Part shown: positions 12,592 through 24,300 of the stretch, one piece after another
Numbering within the stretch: position 1 is the first letter of the stretch
How the letters are laid out: every line of letters starts with the position of its first letter
Source of the DNA: Aegilops tauschii subsp. strangulata
Taxonomy: Eukaryota > Streptophyta > Magnoliopsida > Poales > Poaceae
Direction: 5' to 3'
NCBI RefSeq assembly: GCF_002575655.3
Contig: NC_053037.3
Location: 139,945,207 to 140,009,206 of the forward strand
Length of the DNA stretch: 64,000 nt
Notes under the pieces: generated by a model
Told to the model about the DNA's origin: nothing
What the model saw: only the letters and a program-made list of their open reading frames with translations
The model's database searches: none
Translations under genes and position numbers: made by a program

Positions 12592-12599
12592 GGGGGGGG
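12490..12599. repeat. Compound (CA)n(TA)n(TG)n microsatellite replacing the LTR TATA box
   Basis: About 7 CA units, about 33 TA units (12504-12570), about 10 TG units and a G9 run follow each other. CA and TG flanks around TA make the whole tract self-complementary. In the sister LTR the same place reads a short CATATATATAGG (19388-19399) that fits a TATA box on the minus strand, so the tract has grown from it. Confidence 0.85.
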
Positions 12600-12622
12600 A
12601 GGAGGGCGCAGCCAGGAGGGCG

Positions 12623-12650
12623 CCCCAAGTAGGCCAAATCCTACTTGGGG
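12623..12650. promoter_or_regulatory. Inverted repeat upstream of the Angela-type TATA position (3' LTR)
   Basis: Two 11-bp arms (CCCCAAGTAGG at 12623-12633 and CCTACTTGGGG at 12640-12650) are separated by 6 bases. The same structure is in the 5' LTR at 19430-19457. Transcription from this LTR runs leftward, so the repeat lies upstream of the TATA tract. Confidence 0.7.
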
Positions 12651-14180
12651 TCCTCCCAAGTGGCGCCCCCCTTCCTTATTTGCGGGAGGGGGGAGGAAAG
12701 AGGAGGGAGGAGGGAAGGAAGGGGGAGGCCGAATCCCCCTTTCCTTCTCCCTTCCCCTCTTTCCTTCTCCTCTGGTTCGGCCCATATGGGGGGCGCACCA
12801 GCCCCTTGTGGCTAGTGCGTTTCCCCTCTTGGCCCATAAGGCCCATATCTTTTGTCGGGGGGGTGCCCGGAACCCCTTCCGGTGACCCGATATGTACCCG
12901 GTACCCTCCGGAACACTTCCGGTGTCCGAATACTATCGTCCTATATATCAATATTTACCCGTCGACCATTTCGAGACTCCTCGTCATGTCTTTGATCTCA
13001 TCCGGGACTCCGAACAACATTCGGTCACCCAATCACATAACTCATATAATACAATATCGTCATCAAACGTTAAGCGTGCGGACCCTACGGGTTCGAGAAC
13101 TATGTAGACATGACCGAGACACCTCTTCGGTCAGTAACCAATAGTGGAACCTGGATGCCCATATTGGCTCCTACATATTCTACGTAGATCTTTATCGGTC
13201 GAACCGTTATGACAACATACGTAATTCCCTTTGTCTATCGGTATGTTCCTTGCACGATATTCGATCATCGGTATCTTCATACCAAGTTCAATCTCTTTAC
13301 TGGCAAGTCTCTTTACTCCTTCCGTAATACATCACCTCGTTACTAACTCCTTAGTCATTTGCTTGCAAGCTTAGCTTATGATGTGTATTATCGAGAGGGC
13401 CCAGAGATACCTCTCGATACTCGGAGTGACAAATCCTAATCTTGATCTATGCCAACTCAACAAACACCTTCGGAGATACCTGTAGAGCATCTTTATGATC
13501 ACCCAATTATGTTGTGACGTTTGATAGCACACAAGGTATTCCTCTGGTATCCGGGAGTTGCATAATCTCATAGTCGAAGGAGTAAGTATTTGACATGAAG
13601 AAAGCAATAGAATTAAACTGAACGATCATTATGCTAAGCTAACGGGTGGGTCTTGTCCATCACATCATTCTTCTAATGATGTGATCCCGTTATCAAATGA
13701 CAACACATGTCCATGGTTAGGAAACCTTAACCATCTTTGATCAACGAGCTAGTCTAGTAGAGGCATACTAGGGACACGATATTTTTTTATGTATTGACAC
13801 ATGTATTTAAGTTTCCAATCAATACAATTCTAGCATGAATAATAAACCTTTATCATGAATAAGGAAATATAAAATAACAACTTTATTATTGCCTCTAGGG
13901 CATATTTCCTTCAATCTCCCACTTGCACTAGAGTCAATAATCTAATTCACATCGCCATGTGATTAACATCCATAGTTCACATCGCAATGTGACTAACACC
14001 CAAAGAGTTTACTAGAGTCAATAATCTAGTTCACATCACCATGTGATTAATACCCAAAGAGTACTAAGGTGTGATCATGTTTTGCTTGTGAGAGAAGTTT
14101 AGTCAACGGGTCTGCCACATTCAGATCCGTATGTATTTTGCAAATTTCTATATCTGCAATGCTATGCATGGTGCTATACT

Positions 14181-15346
14181 CTAGCTAATTGCTCCCACTT
14201 TCAATATGTATCTAGATTGAGACTCAGAGTCATCTAAATCGGTGTAAAAGCTTGCATCGACGTAACCCTTTACGACGAACTCTTTATCACCTCCATAATC
14301 GAGGAATATTTCCTTAGTCCTCTTAGGTTTACTAAGAATAATTTTGAATGTTGTGCAGTGATCTACTCCTGGATCACTATTGTACCCCCTTGTCAATCTC
14401 ATGGCAAGTTACACAATAGGTCTGGTACACAGCATGGCATACTTTGTAGAACCTATGGCTGACGCATAGGGAATGACTTTCATTCTCTCTCTATCTTCTG
14501 CCATGGTCGGGTTTTGAGTCTTACTCAACTTCACACCTTACAATACAGGCAAGAACTCCTTCTTTGACTGATCCATTTCGAACTCCTTCAAAATCTTTGT
14601 CAAGGTATGTACTCATTTGAAAGTCTAATCAAGCGTCTTGATCTATCTCTATAGATCTTGATGCCCAATATGTAAGCAGCTTCACCGAGGTCTTTCATTG
14701 AAAAAATCTTATTCAAGTATCCTTTTATGTTATCCGGAAATTCTATATTATTTCCAATCAATAATATGTCAGCCACATATAATATCAGAAATGCTACAGA
14801 GCTCCCACTCACTTCCTTGTAAATACAGGCTTCATCACAAGTCTGTATAAAACCATATGCTTTGCACACCTCATCAAAGTGTATATTCCAACTCCGAGAT
14901 GCTTGCACCAGTCCATAGATGGATCGCTGGAGCTTGCACACTTTGTTAGCACCTTTTGGAACGACAAAACCTTTTGGTTGCATCATATACAATTCTTCTT
15001 TAAGAAATCCATTAAGGAATGCAGTTTTGACGTCCATTTGCCAGGTTTCATAATCATAAAATGCGACAATTGCTAATATGATTCGGACAGACTTAAGCAT
15101 TGCTACGGGTGAGAAAGTCTCATCGTAGTCAACTCCTTGAACTTGTCGAAAACCTTTCACGAGAAGTCGAGCTTTGTAGATAGTAACATTACCATCAGCG
15201 TCAGTCTTCTTCTTGAAGATCCATTTATTCTCTATGGCTTGCCGATCATCGGGTATGTCCACCAAAGTCCACACTTTGTTCTCATACATGGATCCTATCT
15301 CAGATTTCATGGCCTCAAGCCATCTGTCGGAATCTGGGCTCATCAT
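14181..15346 (-). pseudogene. Angela-type Copia reverse transcriptase and RNase H, catalytic site mutated
   Basis: The RVT_2 domain is open from 15346 to 14600 with WIFKKKTDADG, YKARLLVKGF, MDVKTAFLNG and IYGLVQASRSW motifs. The catalytic box, normally YVDD, reads YVAD (about 14765-14780), so one of the two metal-binding Asp residues is lost. After 14600 the frame breaks. A further piece at 14181-14402 is RNase H/connection region (GYVDASFYTDLDDSESQS). It cannot supply enzyme. Confidence 0.9.
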
Positions 15347-15349
15347 AGC

Positions 15350-16687
15350 TTATTCATAGTTCGTAGGTTCGTCATGGTCTAGTAACATGACTTCTAGAAC
15401 AGGATTACCATAGCACTCTGGTGCAGAACGTGCTCTGTTCAACCTACGAGGTCCAGTAGTAACTTGATCCGAGGTTTCATGATCATCAGCATTAGCTTCC
15501 TCTCTACTTGGTGTAGGCATCACGGGAATGGATTTCTCTGATGTGCTACTTTCCAAATTGAGAGAAGGTACAATTACCTCATCATATTCCACTTTCCTCC
15601 CACTCACTTCTTTCGAGAGAAACTCCTTCTCTAGAAATGTTCCATTCTTGGCAACAAAGATCTTGCCTTCGGATCTGTGGTAGAAGGTGTACCCAACTGT
15701 TTCCTTAGGGTATCCTATGAAGGCGCACTTCTCCGATTTGGGTTCGAGCTTATCAGGCTGAAGCCTTTTGACATAAGTGTCGCAACCCCAAACTTTAAGA
15801 AATGACAGCTTAGGTTTCTTGCCAAACCATAGTTCATATAGTGTCGTCTCAACGGATTTAGATGGTGCCCTATTTAATGTGAATGCAGCTGTCTCTAATG
15901 CATAACCCCAAAACGATAGTGGCAAATAGGTAAGAGACATCATAGATCGCACCATATCTAATAAAGTACGGTTACAATGTTCAGACACACCATTATATTG
16001 TGGTGTTCCAGGTGGCGTGACTTGTGAAACTATTCCACATTGTTTTAAATGAAGGCCAAACTCGTAACTCAAATATTCGCCTCCGCGATTAGATCGTAGA
16101 AACTTTATTTTCTTGTTACAATGATTCCCCACTTCACTTTGAAATTCTTTGAACTTTTCAAATGTTTTAGACTTGTGTTTCATTAAGTAGATATACCCAT
16201 ATCTACTTAAATCATCTGTGAAGGTCAGAAAATAACGATACCCGCCGCGTGCCTAAACACTCATCGGACCGCATACATCGGTATGTATTATTTCTAATAA
16301 GTCAATGGCTCGCTCCATTGTTCCAGAGAACGGAGTTTTAGTCATCTTGCCCATGAGGCATGGTTCACAACTATCAAATGATTCATAATCAAGTGATTCC
16401 AAAAGCCCATCTGCATGGAGTTTCTTCATGCGCTTTACACCAATATGATCTAAACGGCAGTGCCACAAATATGTTGCACTATCATTATCAACTTTGCATC
16501 TTTTGGCATCAATATTATGAATATGTGCATTACTATGATCAAGATTCAATAAACCATTTACATCGGGTGTATGACCATAGAAGGTTTTATTCATGTAAAC
16601 AGAACAACAATTATTCTCTGATTTAAATGAATAACTATATTGCAATAAACATGATCTAATCATATTCATGCTCAACGCAAACACCAA
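15350..16687 (-). pseudogene. Angela-type Copia integrase
   Basis: Pieces 16687-16253 and 16183-15350 (minus) give the zinc-binding pre-integrase module (HIGVKRM with CEPCLMGK), the first catalytic Asp in HTDVCGP, the region that should be RSDRGGEY but reads RSNRGGEY, and the third residue in GVSEHCNRTL. The second Asp has therefore become Asn. A stop near 16250 and another near 15350 break the frame. The C-terminal linker (PTPSREEANADD) is typical of BARE-type elements. Confidence 0.9.
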
Positions 16688-16699
16688 ATAACATTTATT

Positions 16700-16876
16700 T
16701 TAGGTTCAACACTAATCTCGAAGGTAGAGGGAGTGTGCGACGGTGATCGTATCAACCTTGGAATCACTTCCAACACACATCGTCACCTTGCCCTCAACTA
16801 GTCTTTGTTCATTTTGTAACTCCTGTTTCGAGTTAGTAATCTTAGAAACTGAACCGGTATCAAATACCCAGGGCTA
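16700..16876 (-). pseudogene. Angela-type Copia protease remnant
   Basis: On the minus strand from about 16872 the sequence reads WVFDTGSVSKITNSK, which fits the aspartic protease active site (DTGS) of Copia elements. About 50 codons are readable before stops at 16700-16720. It lies between the gag zinc knuckle and the integrase, as expected. Confidence 0.65.
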
Positions 16877-16893
16877 CTATGAACACTAGTAAA

Positions 16894-17521
16894 TTACACA
16901 TCAATAACATGTATATCAAATATACCTTTGTTCACTTTGCCATCCTTCTTATCCGCCAAGTATTTGGGGCAGTTCCGCTTCCAGTGACCATTTCCTTTGC
17001 AGTAGAAGCACTCGGTTTCAGGCTTGGGTCTAGCTTTGGGCTTCTTCATGGGAGCGGCAACTTGTTTGTTGTTCTTCTTGAAGTTCCCTTTCTGTCCCTT
17101 GCCCTTTTTCTTGAAACTGGTGGTTTTGTTAACCATCAACACTTGATGCTCTTTCTTGATTTCTACCTTCGTCGATTTCAGCATTGCGAAGAGCTTGGGA
17201 ATTGTTTTCATCATCCCTTGCATATTATAGTTCATCACGAAGTTCTAGTAGCTTGGTGATAGTGACCAGAGAACTCTGTCATATCTTATCTGGGATATTA
17301 ACTCCCACTTGATTCAAGCGATTGTAGTACCTAGACATTCTGAGTACATGCTCACTGGCTGAGCTATTCTCCTCCATCTTGTAGGCAAAGTACTTGTCAG
17401 AGGTCTCATACCTCCTGACATGGGCATGAGTCTGAAATACCAATTTCAACTCTTGGAACATCTCAAATGTTCTGTGGTGTTCAAAACGTTTTTGAAGTCC
17501 CTGTTCTAAGCCGTAAATCAT
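16894..17521 (-). pseudogene. Angela-type Copia gag, broken
   Basis: The two open pieces are 17521-17279 (UBN2-type capsid segment with YFAYKMEENSSASEHVLRM) and 17238-16894 (basic linker followed by the CCHC zinc knuckle CFYCKGNGHWKRNC). A stop separates them. Further gag and leader DNA extends upstream to the primer site at 18958 but has many stops. Confidence 0.85.
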
Positions 17522-18940
17522 GGCACACTAAACTATCAAGTAGTCATCATACCGAGCTTGTCAAACATTCATAACGTCTGCATCTGCTCCTGCAATAGGT
17601 TTGTCACCTAGCGGGCATCAAGGACATAATTCTTCTGTGCAGCAATGAGGATAATCCTCAGATCACGGACCCAGTCTGCATCACTGCTACTATCATCTTT
17701 CAACTTTTCTCTAGGAACACTCAAAAATATATAGGAGCTATATCGCGAGCTATTGATCTTCAACATAGATATGCAAATACTATCAGGACTAAGTTCATGA
17801 TAATTAAGTTCAATTAATCAAATTACTTAAGAACTCCCACTTAAATAGACATCCCTCAAGTCATCTAAGTGATACGTGATCCAAATCAACTAACCCATGT
17901 CTGATCATCACGTGAGATGGGGTAGTCATCAATGGTGAACATCTCTATGTTGATCATATCTACTATATGATTCACGTTCGACCTTTCGGTCTCCAGTGTT
18001 TCGAGGCCATGTCTGTACATGCTAGGCTCATCAAGTTTAATCCAAGTATTCCGCATGTGCCAAACTGTCTTGCACCCGTTGTATGTGAACGTAGAGTCTA
18101 TCAGACCCGATCATCACGTGGTGTCTCAACAGGACGAACTGCAGCAATGGTGCATACTCAGGGAGAACACTTTTACCTTGAAATTTAGTGAAGGGATCAT
18201 CTTATAGTGCTACCGCCGTACTAAGAAAAATAAGATGCATAAAAGATAAACATCACACGCAATCAAAATACGTGACATGATATGGCCATCATCATCTTGT
18301 GATTTTGGTCTCCATCTCCAAAGCATCGTCATGATCTCCATCGTCACCGGCTCGACACCTTGATCTCCATCATTGCGTCGTGGTCGTCTCGCCAACTATT
18401 TCTTCTACAACTATCGCTAATGCATAGTGATAAAGTAAAGCAATTACATGGTGTGTGCATTTCATACAATAAAGAGACAACCATAAGGCTCCTACCGGTT
18501 GCCGATAACTTTTACAAAACATGATCATCTCATACAATAACGTGTATCACATCACAACATGCCCTGCAAAAACAATTTAGACGTCCTCTACTTTGTTGTT
18601 GCAAGTTTTACGTGGATGCTACGGGCTTCTAGCGAGAACCGTTCTTACCTACGCACAAAACCACAATGGTGTTTCGTAAAGTTTGTTGTTTTAACCTTCT
18701 TCCATAGTCATATTGGATTCAACTAAAGTAGGCGAAACAGACATCCGTCAGCCACCTTTATGCAAAACTAGTTGCATGTCTGTCGGTGGAACCGGTCTCA
18801 TGTACGTGGACATGTAAGGTTGGTCCGGGCCGCTTCATCTTACAATACCACCGAATCAAAATAAGACGTTGGTGGTAAGCAGTATGACTATCACCGGCCA
18901 CAACTCTTTGTGTTCTACTGTGCATATCATCTACGCATAG
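17522..18940 (-). other. Gag N-terminus and leader of the Angela-type element, degraded
   Basis: This is the stretch between the primer site and the readable gag on the minus strand. No open frame longer than about 70 codons is supported. By position it holds the untranslated leader and the start of gag. Confidence 0.6.
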
Positions 18941-18958
18941 ACCTGGCTCATGATGCCA
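18941..18958 (-). other. Angela-type primer-binding site (initiator tRNA-Met type)
   Basis: The minus strand reads TGGCATCATGAGCCAGGT one base inside the 5' LTR edge (18960). It is a variant of the usual Copia site that starts TGGTATCAGAGC. Confidence 0.85.
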
Positions 18959-18959
18959 C

Positions 18960-19740
18960 TGTTGGGAAATGTTGCATGGAAAACAAAAAAAATTCTACAC
19001 ACATGCAATGATCTATCCATGCAGATGCATAGCCACGAGGCGGAGAGTGTGTCTACGTACCCTCGTAGACCTAAAGCGGAAGCGTTTCTCAACGAGGTTG
19101 ATGTAGCCGAACTTCTTCGCGCTTCAACCGATCAAGTATCGAACGCACGTCACCTCCGCGTTCTACACACGTTCAGCTCGGTGACGTCCCTCACCTTCTT
19201 GATCTAGCAACACATCGAGGTAGTAGATGAGTTACATCAGCATGACAGCATGGTGACAGTGATGGTGAAGTGATCCTCGCAGGGCTTCGCCTAAGCACTA
19301 CGAAAATATGACCGACTATCTAAACGGTGGAGGGGGGCGCCGCACATGGCTAGGCAATTTTGTCTGGTGTGTTCTAGGGGCGCCCCCACATATATATAGG
19401 TGGGTGAGGAGGGAGCAGCCAGGAGGGCGCCCCAAGTAGGGCAAATCCTACTTGGGGTCCTCCCAAGTGGCGCCCCCTTCCTTATTTGCCAGAGGGGGAA
19501 GGAAAGATGAGGGAGGAGGGAAGGAAGGGGGAGGCCGAATCCCCCCTTTCCTTCTCCCTTCCCCTCTTTCCTTCTCCTCTAGTTCGGCCCATATGGGGGG
19601 CGCACCATCCCCTTGTGGCTGGTGTGTTTCCCCTCTTGGCCCATAAGGCCCATATCTTTTGTCGGGGGTGCCCAGAACCCCTTCGGTGACCCGATATGTA
19701 CCCGGTACCCTTTGGAACACTTCCAATGTCCGAATACTAT
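18960..19740 (-). repeat. Angela-type 5' LTR, downstream part
   Basis: It matches the start of the 3' LTR at 12056 (TGTTGGGAAATGTTGCATGG at both plus-strand edges). It is interrupted at 19740 by the nested Gypsy element, whose TSD ACTAT occupies 19736-19740. The TATA box is CCTATATATATG on the minus strand (19389-19399). Confidence 0.95.
19389..19457 (-). promoter_or_regulatory. Angela-type LTR TATA box and upstream inverted repeat
   Basis: The TATA element is at 19389-19399. About 30 bases upstream on the minus strand are 11-bp arms CCCCAAGTAGG (19430-19440) and CCTACTTGGGG (19447-19457) with a 6-base spacer. Confidence 0.65.
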
Positions 19741-21346
19741 TGATGGTAGCTGGAACCACCTCGGTATTTCCCCGGAGAGGGGGGGATGATGTAGCACAGC
19801 GACGGTAGAGTATTTCCCTCAGTTATGAAACCAAGGTATCGAACCAGTAGGAGAACCAAGCAACACAACGTAAACAACACCTGCACACAAACAACAACAC
19901 CTCGCAACCCGACGAGTTAAAGGGGTTGTCAATCCCTTCCGGGGTACGGCGCCTCAAGATAGGCAAGTGGACGTGAGGTAAATTGTAGTAGATTGATAGA
20001 TTGAATGCCAAATAAAATAAATAAAGATAAAACGCAGCAAGGTATTTTTGTATTTTTAGGTTTAATAGATCTGAATAAAAATGCAAAGGAAAAGCAGATC
20101 GCAAAGCAAATATATGAGAAGAAAGACCCGGGGGCCGTAGGTTTCACTAGTGGCTTCTCTTGAGAAAAATAGCAAACGGTGGGTAAACAAATTACTGTTG
20201 GGCAATTGATAGAACTTCAAATACTCATGATGATATCCAGGCAATGATCATTACATAGGCATCACGTCCAAGATTAGTAGACCGACTCCTGCCTGCATCT
20301 ACTACTATTACTCCACACATCGACCGCTATCCAGCATGCATCTAGTGTATTAAGTTCATGGAAAAACGGAGTAATGCAATAAGATCGATGCCATGATGAC
20401 AAGATCCGTTTATCTATATGGCGGTAGATATAGATCCCATCTTTTTGTCCTTAGTAGCAACGATACATACATGTCGTTTCCCCTTTTGTCACCGGGATCG
20501 AGCATCGTAAGATCGAACCCACTACCGGGCACCTCTTCCCATTGCAAGACAAATAGATCAAGTTGCTCAAACAAAACCCAAATACCGGAGAAGAAATACG
20601 AGGCTATAAGAGATCATGCATATAAGAGATCAAAGAAACTCAAATAACTTTCACGGATATAAAAAGATATGACTGATCATAAACTCAAAGTTCATCAGAT
20701 CCCAACAAACACACCGCAAAAGAGTTACATCATATGGATCTCCAAGAGACCATTGTATTGAGAATTCAACGAGAGAGAGAGAAATCCATCTAGCTACTAA
20801 CTATGGACCCGAAGGTCTACAAAGAACTACTCACGCATCATCGGAGAGGCACCAATGGAAGTGGTGAACCCCTCCGTGATGGTGTCTAGATTGGATCTGG
20901 TGGTTCTGGACTCTTTGGCGGTTGGATGAATATTTCGACGCTCCTTCTAGGGTTTCTGGAATATTGTGGTATTTATAGAGCAAAGAGGCGGTACGGGGGA
21001 CACCCGAGGTGGGCACAACCCACCAGGGTGCGCCTGGGCCTCCTGGCGCGCCCTGGTGGGTTGTGCCCCCCTCGGGGCACCCCCCAGGTGCAACCAGGGC
21101 CCATTGCCTTCCTTCTGGCCCATAAAAATTCATCGTGGAGTTTCGTGGCATTTGGACTCCGTTTGATAGTGATTTCCTGCGATGTAAAAAACATGGAAAA
21201 AACAGCAGCTGGCACTTGGCACTATGTCAATAGGTTAGTACCAAAAAATGATATAAAATGACTATAAAATGATTATAAATCATCCAAGATTGATAATAAA
21301 ACAGCATGGAACAATCACAAATTATAGATACGTTGGAGACGTATCA
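19741..21346 (-). repeat. Inner Gypsy 3' LTR
   Basis: It is 1606 bp, TGATGGTAGC to GACGTATCA on the plus strand, and nearly identical to the 5' copy. The TATA box (CTCTATAAATACC on the minus strand) is at 20968-20980. A long GC-rich inverted repeat (arms 21011-21034 and 21045-21068, one mismatch) lies just upstream of it. Confidence 0.95.
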
Positions 21347-21361
21347 GCATCCCCAAGCTTA
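21347..21361 (-). other. Inner Gypsy polypurine tract
   Basis: Next to the 3' LTR the minus strand reads TAAGCTTGGGGATGC, purine-rich and placed where plus-strand priming should occur. Variants of the same motif recur at 23115-23130 and 23165-23185. Confidence 0.65.
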
Positions 21362-22675
21362 ACTCCTACTCGTCCTCGAGTAGATAAGTGATAAAAACAG
21401 AATGTTTGATGTGGAGTGTTGTTCATCAAGTCAAATCATATTCTTTTCTTTATAGCATGGACATTTGGACTTTTATGCGATTCAAAGCAATAGTCTAGTT
21501 TTGACATAATAATTTACATACTCAAGCATAAAAACAAGCAACCATGTTTTGAAAAATATCAATGCTAAAATAAGTTATCCCTAGCCCATCATGCTCAAAC
21601 ATTGATCCATTCATGAAACACACTCGAATATTAACTACACCCAATACTTGAGCACGATCATATTGCCTCCTAGTTGGTGCTTTTTATGAGAGAAGATGCA
21701 GACTCAAATTTCAAAATAAAAATTGCATAAAGTAAAGAAAGGCCCTTCGCAGAGGGAAGTAGGGATTTGTAGAGGTGCCAGAGCTCAAAGCGAAAAAATT
21801 AGAGATAATAACATTTTGGGAGGTGTATCCATCCCACCAACGGAAACGACTTAGAGTTCCGAACACTTTCCATGCTAGATATGACATAGGCGATTCCCAA
21901 ACAGAAAATAAAGTTTATTCCTTTTTCCACCATTCTTTCACTTTCCATCGCTAGCCGTATCCACGGGTGCCCTCCATACCAACACTTTCCAAGGAATTTA
22001 TTATTTGACAACATAAAGTATATATATATTGCATTTCGGGACTGGGCATCCCTAAGACCTTTGCCTTACTCTCGTGCAATGACAAGTGAATAAACACTCA
22101 TCTTGAGAATAACACATCTAGCATGGAAAATATTAGCCACCCGTTACCGTTCCGCGAGCGAAACAAACACACAAAAGAGAAGTTTATTTTGAAAATTAGA
22201 GATGGCACATGCAAATTTGCTTAGAACGGCAAAAGAGTACCGCATATAGGTAGATATAGTGGACTCATGTGGCAAAACTGGTTTAAAGGATTTTGGATGC
22301 ACAAGTAGAGGTCATACTTAGTGCAAAATGAAGGCTAGCAAAAGATTGGGAAGCGACCAACCAAGAAACGAATAATCTCATAAGCAAGCATTAAGCATAA
22401 TTAACACCGAATAATGCACCACAAGTAGGATATAATTTTCATTGCATGATTATTGACTTTCGTGCATGCATAGGGAATCACAAACCTTAACACCAATATT
22501 CTTACTAGAGCACAATTACTCATCAACATAACTCACATATCACATCATCATATCTCAAAACTATTACTAAGAATCAAGTTTATTTTGTCCAGTGATCTTC
22601 ATGACATTTTCTTTTCTTTATCCTTCTTGGATATCTCTCACTTTGGGACTAATTTTCAAGTGTTGCTTTTCATAA
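21362..22675 (-). other. 3' untranslated region of the inner Gypsy element, no ORF
   Basis: AT-rich DNA between the polypurine tract and the tandem repeats. No open frame resembles RT or integrase. This is where pol would be expected to end in an autonomous relative. Confidence 0.6.
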
Positions 22676-22920
22676 GCTCAAACAAATATAAGTGAAGATC
22701 ATGAGCATAACAAATTTTCTTTCTCTCAAAATAATTTAAGTGAAGCAAGAGAGAATTTCTTCAGAATTTTACTAACTCTCAAATAAATCTAAGTGAAGCA
22801 AGAGAGCATTTCTTCAAAAACAACAAAGCACACCGTGCTCAAAAAGATATAAGTGAAGCACTAGAGCAAGTCCTAGCTCATAAAAGATTTAAGTGAAGCA
22901 TAGAGAGCAATTCTAACAAG
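22676..22920. repeat. Degenerate tandem repeat in the inner Gypsy internal region
   Basis: About five copies of a roughly 55-60-bp unit built around AAGTGAAGCAAGAGAGCA, separated by CTCAAA-type sequence. The copies are diverged but in register. Confidence 0.75.
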
Positions 22921-23094
22921 TCATGATATAATTTTGGCTCTCTCAAATAGGTGTGTCCAGCAAGGATTGATGACTTAAAACACAAAATAAAACAAGCAAA
23001 GACACATATCATACAAGACGCTCCAAGCAAAACACATATCATGTGACGAATAAAAATATAGCATCGAGTAAAATACCGATAGTTGTTGGAAGAA

Positions 23095-23190
23095 AGCGGG
23101 GATGCCACTCTGGGGCATCCCCAAGCTTAGTTGGTTGCTCATTCTTGGAAAATAGCTTGGGATGCCGGGGCATCCCCTAGCTTAGGCTCT
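23095..23190. repeat. Repeated polypurine-like motifs (GGGGATGC/AAGCTTGGGGATGC)
   Basis: Several copies of GGGATGCC and its reverse complement occur in under 100 bp, two of them in the context GGCATCCCCAAGCTTAG and GGCATCCCCTAGCTTAG that also flanks the 3' LTR at 21347. Confidence 0.7.
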
Positions 23191-23949
23191 TACATCCTTC
23201 CTTCATTCATCGTAAGATAACCCAAAACTTGAAAACTTCAATCACACAAAATTCAACAAAAACCTTCGTGAGATCCGTTAGTGTAAGAAAAATAAATCAC
23301 TACTATAAGTGCTGTATCAAACCAATTCTTATTTTGTTTTTGTATTATATCTACTGTATTCCAACTTTTCTATGGCAAAAACTCATCAAAGAAAACCATA
23401 GAGCCATCAAAATAAGCACACAACACAAAGAAAACATAATCTATCAAAACAAAACAGTCTGTAGCAACCTGATTTGTTCGAATATTTCTGGAACTCCAAA
23501 AATTCTGAAAAAATAGGAAAACCTGAATAATTTGTATATTGATCTACTGCAAAAAGAATTTGTATTTTATCACGTTCTGGTGAATTTTAACAATTATTTT
23601 CGTGAGCACAAAGTTTCTGTCTTTTTCAGCAAGATCAAACAACTATCACCCAAGAAGATCCTATTGGTTCTACTTGGCACAAAAACTAACTAAAACACAA
23701 AAAACACAATAATAACAGTAGAATAATTTTGTTAACACACAAGAACAGAAAACAAAAGGCAAAAATAATTTTTATTCATTGGGTTGCCTCCCAACAAGCG
23801 CTATAGTTTTACGCCCTTAGCTAGGCATAAAGCAAGAATCTAAGCTTTGTCATTTTTGGTTCGAGATCATAAGATGCCCTCATGATTGATTCATAAGGTG
23901 GTCTGATTTTTGTTCTGGGAAAGTGTTCCATACCTTCCCTCAAAGGAAA

Positions 23950-24300
23950 TTAGAACTTAATATTGCCTTCTTTCATATCAATCACGGCACCGATAGTGCG
24001 TAAAACCGGTCTACCAAGAATAATTGGACAAAACGGATTGCAATAAATATCAAGAACAATAAAATCTATGGGAAAATAATTACTATTTGCAAGAATAAGA
24101 ACATCATTAATTTTTCCCATAGGCTTTTTAATAGTAGAGTCCGCCAAGTGCAAATTCAAAGAACATTCTTCAAGATTAGTTAGACCAAGCACATCACATA
24201 AAGATTTCGAAATTGTAGAAACACTAGCACCCAAATCACATAAAAGCAAAACACTCATAATTTTTAATCTTGACTTTGATAGTAGGTTCCCACTCATCAT
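23950..24300 (-). pseudogene. Inner Gypsy retropepsin-like ORF
   Basis: Residues LLCDLGASVSTISKSL carry the aspartic protease active-site triad in the form DLGA, which is common in plant Gypsy elements (DTGA or DLGA). The closing motif ILGRPVLRTIGAVID is the conserved hydrophobic-Gly strand of retropepsins. The ORF ends at 23950 with no reverse transcriptase after it. It overlaps the gag-like ORF in another frame (24236-24300), so a frameshift or programmed shift would be needed to join them. Confidence 0.85.

Larger units (their letters stand above)
12056..13913 (-). repeat. Angela-type Copia 3' LTR
   Basis: It is 1858 bp. The outer edge abuts the CCGGA TSD, and the inner edge abuts a polypurine tract (minus strand GTGGGAGAT, around 13914-13924). 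It matches the split 5' LTR closely except for a long TA-rich microsatellite at 12490-12599 that is absent from the other copy. Confidence 0.95.

Noticed and set aside
12390..13144. ORFs across the TA microsatellite
   Set aside because: They are in the R/U5 part of the Angela-type LTR and contain Tyr-Ile repeats from TATA; the same LTR elsewhere is not conserved as protein.
22676..22920. A CRISPR-like array
   Set aside because: Units are diverged, spacers are not unique, and the DNA is eukaryotic retrotransposon sequence.
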